Assembly: GCA_965279405.1 (NCBI GenBank)
Contig: OZ257157.1
Location: 4,464,001 to 4,528,000, forward strand
Source of the DNA: CBDDIP01 sp965279405
GTDB taxonomy: Bacteria; Actinomycetota; Acidimicrobiia; Acidimicrobiales; Ilumatobacteraceae
DNA: 64,000 bases
Reading direction: 5' to 3'
A program made the position numbers and the translations under genes. The notes below the pieces were generated by a model. The model was not told where the DNA came from, did not search any database, and saw only the letters and a list, made by a program, of their open reading frames with translations. Shown in pieces: positions 50,868 to 59,921 of this stretch (position 1 is the stretch's first letter; every line of letters starts with the position of its first letter).

Positions 50868-51729
50868 GCACGCCTGGGTTGAGCCGACCGGCGGGGTCGA
50901 GCTCGTCCTTGATCCGCCGCACCAACGCGGCGCGCACCGGATCGCTCGCCGCGTCATCCGCAAGCGCGACTCGGTCGAACGTGTGGACGACGCCCACGCC
51001 GAGCTCGGCCAACGCGCCGCCAGCGCGGACCACGGCGATCGCCGCATCGTGGCCGACGGTCCGCGCGTGCGGCGGGATCGGTGGCGGGCCGTCGCACTCG
51101 ACGAGCGAGGCGCCGGCGGCCTGCGCTCGGAGGTCCTCGTCGTGGCCCTCGAGCAAGGCGAACACCGTCGTGCCGTCCCACAGCACCGAGACCGGCCGGT
51201 GCAGCGCGCCGAAGATCGGCCACGGATCGGCCGCGAGTGCCGAGTACCACCGCGACGCTGCGGGCAGCGGACGCGTGCGCACGATCACCTCACCGAGGAA
51301 CCCGAGCGTGCCGCGTGATCCGACGAGGAGCCGGCACAGGTCGAACCCGCTGACGTTCTTCACCGTCGGCCCACCGGCTTTGACCACCTCGCCGGCCGCG
51401 GACACGTACCGCGCCTGCAGCAGCGTGTCGCGCACCGGGCCGTAGCCCAGTCGGCGGATGCCGCTGTGGGCAGTCGCCAGCACGCCACCGACGGTGCCCG
51501 AGACAGGCATGGCGACGCACTGGCCGTGCTCGGCGAGCGCCGCGTCCAGCTCGACGACCGGCGTGCCGGCGCCGCAGGAGAGGATCATCTCGTCGGGTTG
51601 CACCCAGTCGATGCCACTCGGTGCGTGCACCACGCGCACACCGTCGACTCCCCCGCCGCGCGTGCCGAGACCGGCGATGGTGACCGGCCCGTCGTCGCCG
51701 ATCGAGTCGGCGAACGCCGTCAGATCCAC
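50857..51729 (-). CDS. glcE: Glycolate oxidase FAD-binding subunit
   Basis: 290 aa, second FAD-binding subunit of GlcDEF. MILSCGAGTPVVELDAALAE, VSGTVGGVLATAHSGIRRLG (PP-loop FAD site), VKNVSGFDLCRLLVGSRGTL, and the C-terminal DPAGRLNPGVHVA. GTG 51729 overlaps the glcD stop by 10 bp. Confidence 0.88.
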   Translation of the reverse strand: MDLTAFADSIGDDGPVTIAGLGTRGGGVDGVRVVHAPSGIDWVQPDEMILSCGAGTPVVELDAALAEHGQCVAMPVSGTVGGVLATAHSGIRRLGYGPVRDTLLQARYVSAAGEVVKAGGPTVKNVSGFDLCRLLVGSRGTLGFLGEVIVRTRPLPAASRWYSALAADPWPIFGALHRPVSVLWDGTTVFALLEGHDEDLRAQAAGASLVECDGPPPIPPHARTVGHDAAIAVVRAGGALAELGVGVVHTFDRVALADDAASDPVRAALVRRIKDELDPAGRLNPGVHVA

Positions 51730-53147
51730 ATGCCCTCGGCGACCTCGTGGGCGTCGCCGCACGACGCCGGCGACGGCAGCACCTTGAACGGGTTGGCCAG
51801 GCCGACGGGGTCGAAGGCGCGGCGCATCGCACCCTGCGCTTCCAGATCGGCGGGACCGAACATCAGCGGCATGAAGTCGCGCTTCTCGAGGCCGATGCCG
51901 TGCTCACCGGAGAGCACGCCACCCGCCGCGACCGAGGCACGAACGATCTCCTCGCCCGCGGCGTGCACGCGATCCATGACACCCGGCTCGCGCTTGTCGA
52001 AGACGAGCAACGGGTGCAGGTTCCCGTCGCCGGCGTGGAACACGTTCATCACCAGCAGGTCGTGGCGTGCCGTGATCTCGTAGACCTGGCGGAGCACCTC
52101 GGGCAGCATGCGCCGCGGCACGACGGTGTCGTGCAGGTAGTAGTTCGGCTTGATCCGAGCAATCGCGCCGAAGGCCGTCTTGCGTCCCTTCCACAGCAGC
52201 GCGCGCTCGGCTTCGTCCTGGGCGACGCGCACGCTGCCGGAGCCATGTGCCGTGGCGATCTCGACGATGCGATCGGTGTCGGCAGCGACCGCGTGCTCGA
52301 GCCCGGCGACCTCGACGAGGAGGATCGCCGCGGCGTGCACCGGAAGGCCGGCGTGGATGTACTCCTCGACGGCTTGCGTGCACAGCTGGTCCATCATCTC
52401 CAGCGCCGCTGGCACCATGCCGGCGGCGATGATCGCGCTCACCGTCTGCGCACCGTCCTCCACCGTGGAGAAGTCGAACAGCATCGTCCGCACCGCCGGC
52501 GCGTTCTGGGTGAGCCGCACGCACACCTTCGTCGTGATGCCGAACATGCCCTCGCTGCCGACGAACGCGCCGCGCAGGTCGAGCCCGTCGTCGTCGACAT
52601 CGCCGCCGAACGTCGCCACCGATGCGTCGGGGAGGACGACCTCGACGCCGAGGATGTGCGCGCTGGTGACGCCGTCGGCGAGGCAGTGCGGACCGCCCGA
52701 GTTGTTGGCCACGTTGCCGCCGATCGTGCAGCTCTGCTGACTGCTCGGATCGGGAGCGAAGTGCAGGCCGTGCTTGGCCGTCTCGCGAGAGAGGTCGAGG
52801 TTGAGCACGCCCGGCTCCACCCATGCGAACCGACGCACCGGATCGACCGACAGCACCCGGTTCATCTTCGTCGTGACGATGACCACCGCACCATCGAGTG
52901 GTGTTGCACCGCCCGCCAGCCCGGTGCCCGATCCGCGTGCCACGAACGGCACGCCGTGCTCGACAGCCAGCCGGACGCACGCCTGCACCTCGGCCGTGCT
53001 CGTCGGGAAGCAGACCACCCCGGCGCTGCCCTCGATGTTCGACGCGTCACGCCGGTAGAGGTCGAGCTCCGTCGTCGACGTGCGGATGCGGTCGGGCGAC
53101 AGTGCGCTGCCCAGCGCGGCAACGAGCTCGGCCGCGACCACGGTCAT
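51720..53147 (-). CDS. glcD: Glycolate oxidase subunit GlcD (FAD-linked oxidase)
   Basis: 475 aa catalytic flavoprotein. FAD site RGSGTGLAGGATPLDGAVVI and SCTIGGNVANNSGGPHCL; C-terminal domain with NVFHAGDGNLHPLLVFD and GEHGIGLEKR, marks of the GlcD/lactate dehydrogenase group. ATG 53147 overlaps the stop of the small basic gene upstream (ATGA). In related actinobacteria this position, behind the DUF948-type pair, often holds alaS. Confidence 0.9.
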   Translation of the reverse strand: MTVVAAELVAALGSALSPDRIRTSTTELDLYRRDASNIEGSAGVVCFPTSTAEVQACVRLAVEHGVPFVARGSGTGLAGGATPLDGAVVIVTTKMNRVLSVDPVRRFAWVEPGVLNLDLSRETAKHGLHFAPDPSSQQSCTIGGNVANNSGGPHCLADGVTSAHILGVEVVLPDASVATFGGDVDDDGLDLRGAFVGSEGMFGITTKVCVRLTQNAPAVRTMLFDFSTVEDGAQTVSAIIAAGMVPAALEMMDQLCTQAVEEYIHAGLPVHAAAILLVEVAGLEHAVAADTDRIVEIATAHGSGSVRVAQDEAERALLWKGRKTAFGAIARIKPNYYLHDTVVPRRMLPEVLRQVYEITARHDLLVMNVFHAGDGNLHPLLVFDKREPGVMDRVHAAGEEIVRASVAAGGVLSGEHGIGLEKRDFMPLMFGPADLEAQGAMRRAFDPVGLANPFKVLPSPASCGDAHEVAEGMWI

Positions 53148-53524
53148 GCCCGACGGCGACGACGGCGCGCCGTGGCGGCCGCCGATGATGCCCGTTCTTC
53201 GTCGGTGCGATCGCGCACCTGACGCAACACGATCACCTGGCCGGGCTCCACCGGGCGGCCGTCGACGAGCACCGCATCGCCCTCGTCCAGCTCGTCGGCC
53301 AGCGTGGCCGACCGGCCGTCGAGGCGCGCCTTCAGCTCGGCCTCCTTGGCCTTCATCGCCCTGCGTCCTTCGCTGGCCGCCTCGCGCACGCGCTGCGCGG
53401 CGTTGCGGGCCACCTTCGAGGGGGCGAGGTCGGCTGCCTTCTGCTTCACCTTGCGCTTGGTCAGCCCGGCGCCGGCGATGCCGGCCACCGCGCCGCTGAC
53501 GAACCACGTGAGTCGCTTGATCAT
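53144..53524 (-). CDS. Small basic protein accompanying the DUF948-type protein
   Basis: 126 aa: N-terminal hydrophobic stretch (WFVSGAVAGIAGAGL), basic helical middle (SKVARNAAQRVREAASEGRR) and an Arg-rich end (RRRRRRA). Actinobacteria often have such a protein next to a DUF948 gene between rarA and alaS. Function unknown. Confidence 0.7.
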   Translation of the reverse strand: MIKRLTWFVSGAVAGIAGAGLTKRKVKQKAADLAPSKVARNAAQRVREAASEGRRAMKAKEAELKARLDGRSATLADELDEGDAVLVDGRPVEPGQVIVLRQVRDRTDEERASSAAATARRRRRRA

Positions 53525-53910
53525 GCCGACTTCGGCTCCTTCCTGCGCAGGCGGCGGACCGCCCGTGACGTGCCGGTGGCGAGTGCCGCCGTCTTGATCA
53601 CCGGTGCGCTGAGCGCGGCACGGGTGACCCTGCTGGTGTTGGCGACGGCGCCGCTGACCGCCTCGGTCGAGCCGATGACGCGATCGAAGCGATCGAGGTC
53701 CTGACGGGCGCCGGCCATCACGTGTCGCGCCTGGTCGGTGGACGCGCGCAGCTCGGCCATCAGCGGCACGGTCTCCTCGCGCATCGCGGTGACCTCGGTG
53801 CGGACCTGCTTCAACGCATCGAGCACGCGGACGAGCACGACGATCAGCGCGGCGAAGCCGAGGCAGCAGAGCACCGCGGCGAGGACGACGGCGAGCTCAC
53901 CCGCGGTCAC
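53521..53910 (-). CDS. DUF948-like membrane protein
   Basis: 129 aa: one membrane helix (LAVVLAAVLCCLGFAALIVV), then a coiled-coil-like region (LKQVRTEVTAMREETVPLMA, ELRASTDQARHVMAG). Matches the usual plan of DUF948 proteins, whose role is unknown. The GTG overlaps the rarA stop and its own stop overlaps the next start, so rarA-DUF948-basic protein-glcD-glcE are chained. Confidence 0.75.
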   Translation of the reverse strand: MTAGELAVVLAAVLCCLGFAALIVVLVRVLDALKQVRTEVTAMREETVPLMAELRASTDQARHVMAGARQDLDRFDRVIGSTEAVSGAVANTSRVTRAALSAPVIKTAALATGTSRAVRRLRRKEPKSA

Positions 53911-55205
53911 GTGCGGTCCGGTTCATCGAGTTGCTGACGGCGTTGCATGCGTTGTGCCACCTCCGCCTCACGACCATGGCCGCTCGGCTCGTAGTAGCGC
54001 TTGTCGCGCTGCTCATCGGGTAGGTACTGCTGGCTGACCCACCCATCGGGATGGTCATGAGGGTAGTCGTACCCCGTCCCGTGGCCGAGTGATGCCGCGC
54101 CCTGGTAGTGGGCGTCACGCAAGTGCGGGGGGACCTCCCCGACGGCGCCGTCGCGAACGTCGCTGCGTGCGTTCCAGATGGCCAGCGCGGCACGGTTGCT
54201 CTTCGGCGCGGTGGCCAGGTGGATGGCCGCCTGGCTCAAGTTGAGCTGCGCTTCGGGCAACCCGACGTGCTCCAGCGCGTGGCCGGCCGCTACCGCGACG
54301 AGCAGTGACGTCGGGTCGGCGAGGCCGACGTCCTCACTGGCGAAGATGATCATCCGGCGGGCGATGAAGCGGGCGTCCTCCCCCGCCTCCAGCATCCGTG
54401 CCAGGTAGTAGACCGAGGCTTGCGCGTCGCTGCCGCGCAGGCTCTTGATGAACGCGCTGACCACGTCGTAGTGGTCGTCACGGCCGTAGCGCAGCGCGCT
54501 GGTGCCGAGCGCGCTTTCGACGTGCTCGATCTCCACCGGCCCCGGATGTGCCAGCGCGACGGCGACTTCGAGCGCGGTGAGCACCTGGCGGCCATCGCCG
54601 CCGGCGCGGTCCGCGAGGTGGACGATCGCTTCCGGTGATGCCGTGGTCCCTTCCGCCTGGAGGCCGCGGGCGATCAGCGACTCGATCGCCGTGCGGTCGA
54701 GGGGCTCCAGGCGGAACAGCGTGCTGCGGCTGCGCAGCGGCGGGTTGACCTCGAAGAACGGGTTCTCGGTGGTCGCCCCGATGAGCGTGAGCGTGCCGTC
54801 TTCGACCGCCGGGAGCAGCGCGTCCTGCTGCGACTTGGAGAAGCGGTGGATCTCGTCGAGGAACAGGATCGTGCCCCTGCCGTGCTCGCCGAGGCGCTGC
54901 TTGGCCCGCTCGATGGTCTCACGGACGTCCTTCACACCGGCGTTCACCGCGCTGAGCTGCTCGAACACACGCTTCGTCGTGCCGGCGACGGCGAGCGCCA
55001 ACGTGGTCTTGCCCGTGCCCGGTGGCCCCCAGAAGATGGCGCTGGTCAGGCGGTCCTGCTCGACCAGGCGGCGCAGCGGTTTGCCCGGGCCGACGAGGTG
55101 CTCCTGGCCGACCACGTCGTCCAGCGTGCGCGGCCGCAGGCGGGCCGCGAGCGGTGCCTGCCCGCGCAGGTGCTCCTCGGCGGCGGCGCTGAACAGGTCG
55201 CTCAT
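53907..55205 (-). CDS. rarA: Replication-associated recombination protein A (RarA/MgsA)
   Basis: AAA+ clamp-loader-like ATPase acting at stalled forks. 432 aa: RPRTLDDVVGQEHLVGPGKP, Walker A GPPGTGKT (60-67), Walker B ILFLDEIHRFSKSQQDALLP, sensor GATTENPFFEVNPPLRSRS, then the MgsA C-terminal domain ending in LRDAHYQGAASLGHGTGYDY. Starts 10 bp after the NUDIX gene. Confidence 0.95.
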   Translation of the reverse strand: MSDLFSAAAEEHLRGQAPLAARLRPRTLDDVVGQEHLVGPGKPLRRLVEQDRLTSAIFWGPPGTGKTTLALAVAGTTKRVFEQLSAVNAGVKDVRETIERAKQRLGEHGRGTILFLDEIHRFSKSQQDALLPAVEDGTLTLIGATTENPFFEVNPPLRSRSTLFRLEPLDRTAIESLIARGLQAEGTTASPEAIVHLADRAGGDGRQVLTALEVAVALAHPGPVEIEHVESALGTSALRYGRDDHYDVVSAFIKSLRGSDAQASVYYLARMLEAGEDARFIARRMIIFASEDVGLADPTSLLVAVAAGHALEHVGLPEAQLNLSQAAIHLATAPKSNRAALAIWNARSDVRDGAVGEVPPHLRDAHYQGAASLGHGTGYDYPHDHPDGWVSQQYLPDEQRDKRYYEPSGHGREAEVAQRMQRRQQLDEPDRT

Positions 55206-55215
55206 CGTCGACAGC

Positions 55216-55665
55216 TCACAGCGTCGACAGGACGCGCTCATATGCGGGGCGACGCCATTCCAGCACGTGGCCGATGAGCCAGGTCGGGGCGACCCACTTC
55301 CAGGCGACGAACTCGCTGCCGTCGGGCGTCGGGAAGATGTCGGCATGCGCGGCGTCGAACAGGAACCAGCGCTGCACCTGGCCGCGGCGCTTGCCCTCCT
55401 TGCCGTGCTCGCGCATCAGCTCCTCCGGCCACTCGTAGGCCACCCACTCCGGGTACTCGGCACACGCCCGCACGTCGGACTCGGTGAGCCCGGTCTCCTC
55501 GGCCAGCTCGCGCCACGCCCCTTCGATCGGCTCCTCGCCGCGCTCCAGCCCACCCTGCGGCAGCTGCCAGCTTCCCGGCGAATCGGCCCGTTCGAAGGCA
55601 AGCACGTGCGTGCGCTCCGGGTTCCGGACCACGATCACCACCCCAGCTCGGAAGTGCTGCGCCAC
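55216..55665 (-). CDS. NUDIX hydrolase, RppH-like
   Basis: 149 aa. Nudix box GGLERGEEPIEGAWRELAEE followed by TGL is intact; AGVVIVVRN start and GSWQLPQGG are as in RppH/Ap4A hydrolases. It probably removes pyrophosphate from a nucleotide or mRNA 5' end. A TAGGTT box lies 6 nt before the GTG. Heads the run into rarA. Confidence 0.87.
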   Translation of the reverse strand: MAQHFRAGVVIVVRNPERTHVLAFERADSPGSWQLPQGGLERGEEPIEGAWRELAEETGLTESDVRACAEYPEWVAYEWPEELMREHGKEGKRRGQVQRWFLFDAAHADIFPTPDGSEFVAWKWVAPTWLIGHVLEWRRPAYERVLSTL

Positions 55666-55716
55666 CCCGCCAACCTACCCATCCCGCCAACCTCCCGTCC
55701 CGCCCTCCGGCTCGAG

Positions 55717-55761
55717 CGTTTGGTCGCTGGTCCACCGTGGCGGTGGGTTTGCGATCAAACG
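55717..55761 (-). repeat. 45-bp palindromic element, copy B
   Basis: Left arm CGTTTGGTCGC, core CCACCG-TGG-CGGTGG, right arm GCGATCAAACG. Only 27 bp separate it from copy C. Both lie downstream of the AbiEi-like gene and upstream of the NUDIX gene. Confidence 0.92.
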
Positions 55762-55788
55762 CTGGGGCCGAGCCGGGTTGGACCCAAC

Positions 55789-55833
55789 CGTTTGGCCGCT
55801 CGCCCACCGCCACGGTGGGTTTGCGATCAAACG
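55789..55833 (-). repeat. 45-bp palindromic element, copy C
   Basis: Left arm CGTTTGGCCGC, core CCACCG-CCA-CGGTGG (loop inverted relative to copies A and B), right arm GCGATCAAACG. It contains the stop codon (55827-55829) of the AbiEi-like gene. Confidence 0.92.
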
Positions 55834-56726
55834 CTGGGGGGCGACGACGTCAGGAAGCGGCGCAGGGTGTCGGCGATCTCGGCGTCGGTCATCCGCCACG
55901 TGAGCTCGATCGGACGCCAGCCATCGAGCACCATCTCGTTCTGGCGGCGAGCGTCGCCGTCGAGGTCGGTTGCCAGCCGGTGGTATCCGAACCCGTTGCC
56001 CTCGAGGTACAGGCGTCGATCAGGCCAGGCGAAGTCCATCCGGTACCGGTCCTTCCCGTACGAGACCCGATGCTGGTGCGTCGGGGTCGGCAGCCCGTTC
56101 GCGTCGATGATGCGGCGCAGCCTGCCTTCGAGCTCGGTCTCGCCTGGGTCGTAGCCCGGGATCCGCTGGGCGAGCACGATCTTCAGGGTCTTGACCGAGC
56201 GACCCGGGGCCGGGCGCGTCAGCGACACGCGGCCGCGGAGGTCCTCGAGCGCGAGTCGACGACGACGAAGGAAGTCGTCCACCACGCGCCCAAGGGCAGC
56301 CGGATCGAACATGCCGCTCAGGTCGATCACCGTACGAAGCGCGCTCGTGCACGGCATCGCATCGACGGTCACCACGTCGCCGGGCACCAGGAGGCCGGAT
56401 CGATGGGCGATCACACCGGGCAATCGAACGTGCCGGGCCAGGTCCCCGATCACGTGGATGCCATCGACATCATCGACGGTGCCGCCCAGCAGACGGACCG
56501 ACGTGACGTGCGAGGCGGCAACACCTGTGCCTGCGGCGAGGAGCACGGCGCGGACCTGCTGGCGCCACGTCGGCGGTGCGCCGTTGACCACGAGCACGCC
56601 CTGGCGCTCACGACGGAGCTCGCCGCTCGCGATCCGGCGATCGATCTGGCGCGGCGTCCACGTGGACATCGCGATCTCGTTGCTGAGCACGCCATCTCGG
56701 CGCGCGGCCCACTGATACGGATCCAC
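55827..56726 (-). CDS. AbiEi-like N-terminal plus DUF559/Vsr-like C-terminal domain protein
   Basis: 299 aa. N-terminal winged-helix part (GVLSNEIAMSTWTPRQIDRR, GELRRERQGVLVVNG) resembles the type IV antitoxin AbiEi-like domain; the C-terminal part RYRMDFAWPDRRLYLEGNGF with the preceding ETELEGRLRRII resembles DUF559, a PD-(D/E)XK Vsr-like nuclease fold. Such proteins are common in actinobacteria, role unknown. An AGGAGG ribosome binding site 6 nt before GTG 56726 fixes the start and is unlike the leaderless neighbours. The gene is bracketed by 45-bp elements (copies B/C and D). Confidence 0.75.
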   Translation of the reverse strand: MDPYQWAARRDGVLSNEIAMSTWTPRQIDRRIASGELRRERQGVLVVNGAPPTWRQQVRAVLLAAGTGVAASHVTSVRLLGGTVDDVDGIHVIGDLARHVRLPGVIAHRSGLLVPGDVVTVDAMPCTSALRTVIDLSGMFDPAALGRVVDDFLRRRRLALEDLRGRVSLTRPAPGRSVKTLKIVLAQRIPGYDPGETELEGRLRRIIDANGLPTPTHQHRVSYGKDRYRMDFAWPDRRLYLEGNGFGYHRLATDLDGDARRQNEMVLDGWRPIELTWRMTDAEIADTLRRFLTSSPPSV

Positions 56727-56746
56727 ATCCGACCTCCTGCTCCATG

Positions 56747-56791
56747 CGTTGGGTCGTCGATCCACCGTGACGGTGGGGCAGCGATCAAACG
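56747..56791 (-). repeat. 45-bp palindromic element, copy D (diverged)
   Basis: Left arm CGTTGGGTCGT, core CCACCG-TGA-CGGTGG, right arm GCGATCAAACG. It lies 38 bp after the aspS stop and 20 bp before the AbiEi-like start. Confidence 0.85.
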
Positions 56792-56829
56792 GTTGGGGGT
56801 GGGGGAAGTCGAGCTGGGGGGAAGGGTAC

Positions 56830-58569
56830 CTAGGACTTGGGCGGGAGGACTCGGATGCCGAGCTCGTCGAGCTGCTTGGCGGACACGGGCGTCGGGGCGT
56901 TGGTCATCGGGTCCGAGCCGGACTGGGTCTTCGGGAAGGCGATGACCTCGCGGATGTTCTCCTCGCCGGCGAGGATGGCGACGAGGCGGTCGATGCCGAA
57001 GGCGAACCCGCCGTGCGGGGGTGCGCCGTACTTGAACGGGTTGAGGAAGAAGCCGAACTTCTTCTGCGCCTCTTCGTCGCTGATGCCGAGGATCGAGAAG
57101 ATCCGCGCCTGCAGCTCGGGCTGGTGGATCCGGATCGAGCCCGAGCCGAGCTCCCAGCCGTTGAGGACGAGGTCGTAGGCCTGCGAGCGCACCTTCAGCG
57201 GCTCGGTCTCCAGCAGGTGCAGGTCGTCGGGGTGCGGCTGGGTGAACGGGTGGTGGCCCGACTGAGCGTGGCCGGCTTCGTTGACGCCGATGAACAGCGG
57301 GAAGTCGACCACCCAGAGGTAGCGGTACGGCCCCTGGTGCACCGGCGGGCGGCCGAGGTCGTTGCGCAGTGAACCGAGCACCTCGCACGTCGTCGTCCAC
57401 TCGTCGGCGACGATGAGGATCAGGTCGCCGGGTTGCGCGTCGAAGATCGAGCGCAGCGTGCCCTGCTCGTCGGCCGAGAGGAACTTGGCAACGGGTGACT
57501 CGAACGTCCCATCGGCGGCGACCTTCAGCCACACGAGGCCCTTGGCGCCCATCTTCTTGGCCTTGTCGGTGAGCCCGTCGAGCTTGTTGCGGCCGTACTC
57601 CTCGGCCTTGCCCGTGGCGTTGATCCCCTTGATGCTCGACGCACCGGCGAACGCCTTGAACTCCGTCGCCGCGAACACGTGCGTCAGCTCCTGCAGCTCC
57701 ATGCCGAAGCGCAGGTCGGGCTTGTCGATGCCGAAGCGGTTCATCGCGTCGTGCCAGGTGATCTTGACGATGTCGCCAGGATCCTGGCCGACGGCCTGTG
57801 CCGCGGCGAGCACCGCGGCGCCGATGGCCTCGTGCACGTCGTCCTGGGTGACGAAGCTCATCTCCGCGTCGAGCTGCATGAACTCGTACTGCCGGTCCGC
57901 GCGCAGGTCCTCGTCGCGCAGGCAGCGAGCGAGCTGGTAGTAGCGGTCGATGCCGGCCACCATCAGCAGCTGCTTGAACAGCTGCGGGCTCTGCGGGAGC
58001 GCGTAGAACGAGCCGGGTTGCTGGCGCGACGGCACGATGAACTCGCGGGCGCCCTCCGGTGTGCTCGGCACGAGCATCGGCGTCTCGACCTCGGCGAAGC
58101 CCTGCTGCTCCATCGCCGAGCGGATCGCCGAGTTGACCGCCGAGCGAATCCGCAGGTTGCGCTGCATCCGCTCACGGCGGATGTCGAGGTAGCGGTACTG
58201 CAGGCGCGTCGTCTCGGCGACGGTGTCGGTGCGCTCGCTGATCGGGAACGGCGGCGCCTCGGCCGTGTTGAGGATCTCGACGGTGCAGTCCTGGATCTCG
58301 ATGCCGCCCGTCGGCAGCTTGTCGTTGACGTTCTCGGTCGGCCGTGCGGCCACGGTGCCGGTGACGCGCACGACGTACTCGGCGCGCACGTCGACCGAGT
58401 TGTCGACCACGCACTGGGTGACGCCGGTGTGGTCGCGGACGTCGATGAAGGCCAAGTGCTCGCCGTGCTCGCGGCGAGTGGCCACCCAGCCACAGAGGTG
58501 CACGGTGAGCCCGACGTGCTCCGCACGGAGCTCGCCGCACTGATGGGTGCGCATGGATGTACCGGTCAT
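56830..58569 (-). CDS. aspS: Aspartyl-tRNA synthetase (bacterial type)
   Basis: Class II synthetase charging tRNA-Asp. 579 aa: N-terminal OB domain (LCGWVATRREHGEHLAFIDV), motif 2 YYQLARCLRDEDLRADRQYE, the bacterial GAD insertion (about 290-420), and motif 3 GGFAFGIDRLVAIL. ATG 58569 overlaps the hisS stop (ATGA); ATG 58554 is a possible alternative that gives a more standard N-terminus. Confidence 0.96.
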   Translation of the reverse strand: MTGTSMRTHQCGELRAEHVGLTVHLCGWVATRREHGEHLAFIDVRDHTGVTQCVVDNSVDVRAEYVVRVTGTVAARPTENVNDKLPTGGIEIQDCTVEILNTAEAPPFPISERTDTVAETTRLQYRYLDIRRERMQRNLRIRSAVNSAIRSAMEQQGFAEVETPMLVPSTPEGAREFIVPSRQQPGSFYALPQSPQLFKQLLMVAGIDRYYQLARCLRDEDLRADRQYEFMQLDAEMSFVTQDDVHEAIGAAVLAAAQAVGQDPGDIVKITWHDAMNRFGIDKPDLRFGMELQELTHVFAATEFKAFAGASSIKGINATGKAEEYGRNKLDGLTDKAKKMGAKGLVWLKVAADGTFESPVAKFLSADEQGTLRSIFDAQPGDLILIVADEWTTTCEVLGSLRNDLGRPPVHQGPYRYLWVVDFPLFIGVNEAGHAQSGHHPFTQPHPDDLHLLETEPLKVRSQAYDLVLNGWELGSGSIRIHQPELQARIFSILGISDEEAQKKFGFFLNPFKYGAPPHGGFAFGIDRLVAILAGEENIREVIAFPKTQSGSDPMTNAPTPVSAKQLDELGIRVLPPKS

Positions 58570-59828
58570 TGCAATGCTCGCTTCAGGTGGTCGATGAGAT
58601 CGGTTCGGGGAATGGTCTGCTGCGTGTGCTCGCCGGTGCGCAACGGACGGAGGACGACCGTGCCGGCCTCCACCTCGTTGGTGCCGACGATGACGCCGAA
58701 GGTGGCGCCGCTGCGGTCGGCCACCTTCATCTGGCTCTTCATGCTGCGGTTCTCGTAGGCACGGTCGGCGCGGAAGCCGGCGGCGCGCAGATCGTTGGTC
58801 AACGTCAGCGCCTCGAGCCCGCCGGTGGTGTCGACGACGAACGCATCGAGTGCTGGGGTCTCGTCGCCGAACACGCCTTCGTCCTCACAGGCGAGCAACG
58901 TGCGGTCGATCCCGAGGGCGAAGCCGATGCCGTGCGTCGGCGGGCCGCCGAGCGACTCGACCAGGCCGTCGTAGCGACCGCCGCCGCCGAGCGCGTTCTG
59001 CGCCGACTCCAGCGTGCCGCCCTGGTACTCGAACGTCGTGCGGCGGTAGTAGTCGAGCCCGCGCACGAGCGTCGGGTCGATGGTGAACGGGATGTCGAGC
59101 ACGCGCAACCCGGCCTGCACGGCCTCGAAGTGCGCGCCCGCCTCGTCGCTGTAGAACTCTGCGATGCGCGGCGCGGCGGCGACCAACGCGGCGTCCTCAG
59201 GACGCTTCGAGTCGAGCACGCGCAATGGGTTCTTGCCGAGCGTCACCTGCGACTCGGCCGACAGGGCGTCGAGGTTCGCCTCGAAGTGCGCCTTCAGCGC
59301 AGCCGTGTAGCGGGCACGGTCGTCGGGTTCGCCGAGCGAGTTGAGCAGCAGCGTCACCTGGCGCAGGCCGAGGGCCGCGTAGAACTGCCAGCCGAGGGCG
59401 ATGACCTCCACGTCGAGGTACGGGTCGTCGGCGCCGAGCACCTCGATGCCGACCTGATCGAACTGGCGGTACCGACCGCGCTGCGGCTTCTCGTAGCGGA
59501 AGTTCGGGCCGGCGTACCAGACCTTCCACGGCACCACCGGGTGGTGCTGCACGAACGCCCGGCAGACGCTGGCGGTCTGCTCCGGACGCAGCGCCACTCG
59601 CCGATCGCCCTTGTCGACGAAGTCGTACATCTCCTTGGTCACCACGTCGGTGGCCTCGCCGACGCGGATGAAGACCTCGAGGTCCTCCAGCAGCGGCGGG
59701 ATGATCTGCCCGTAACCAGCCGGCTCGACCACGGAGGCGAACACCTCGACGTAGCGGCGGAACCGGGACGAGTCCGGCGGCAGGATGTCGCGCATGCCTG
59801 GGCTGGTGCTGAAGGGCGTGCGGCTCAC
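58566..59828 (-). CDS. hisS: Histidyl-tRNA synthetase
   Basis: 420 aa class II enzyme. GMRDILPPDSSRFR start, motif 2 RYEKPQRGRYRQFDQ, HisA signature VRGLDYYRRTTFEYQ, GGGRYDGLVESLGG, and the C-terminal anticodon-binding domain. GTG 59828 follows TAGCCT by 8 nt. The hisS-aspS order is usual in bacteria. Confidence 0.96.
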   Translation of the reverse strand: MSRTPFSTSPGMRDILPPDSSRFRRYVEVFASVVEPAGYGQIIPPLLEDLEVFIRVGEATDVVTKEMYDFVDKGDRRVALRPEQTASVCRAFVQHHPVVPWKVWYAGPNFRYEKPQRGRYRQFDQVGIEVLGADDPYLDVEVIALGWQFYAALGLRQVTLLLNSLGEPDDRARYTAALKAHFEANLDALSAESQVTLGKNPLRVLDSKRPEDAALVAAAPRIAEFYSDEAGAHFEAVQAGLRVLDIPFTIDPTLVRGLDYYRRTTFEYQGGTLESAQNALGGGGRYDGLVESLGGPPTHGIGFALGIDRTLLACEDEGVFGDETPALDAFVVDTTGGLEALTLTNDLRAAGFRADRAYENRSMKSQMKVADRSGATFGVIVGTNEVEAGTVVLRPLRTGEHTQQTIPRTDLIDHLKRALQ

Positions 59829-59869
59829 GGCCCGTCAGGCTACCGGCCAGGTCCGAGCCACCCCCGGTA

Positions 59870-59914
59870 CGTTTGATCGCTGGCCCACCGCCACGGTGGA
59901 TCTGGGTTCAAACC
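59870..59914 (-). repeat. 45-bp palindromic element, copy E (diverged right arm)
   Basis: Left arm CGTTTGATCGC, core CCACCG-CCA-CGGTGG, right arm changed to GGGTTCAAACC. It lies 7 bp after the stop of the DUF4304-like gene and 41 bp before hisS. Confidence 0.88.
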
Positions 59915-59921
59915 TGGAGCG

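Noticed and set aside
55717..55833. Copies B and C as the start of a CRISPR array
   Set aside because: Only two close copies with a 27-bp gap, the others hundreds to thousands of bases away, loops that vary, and no cas genes.
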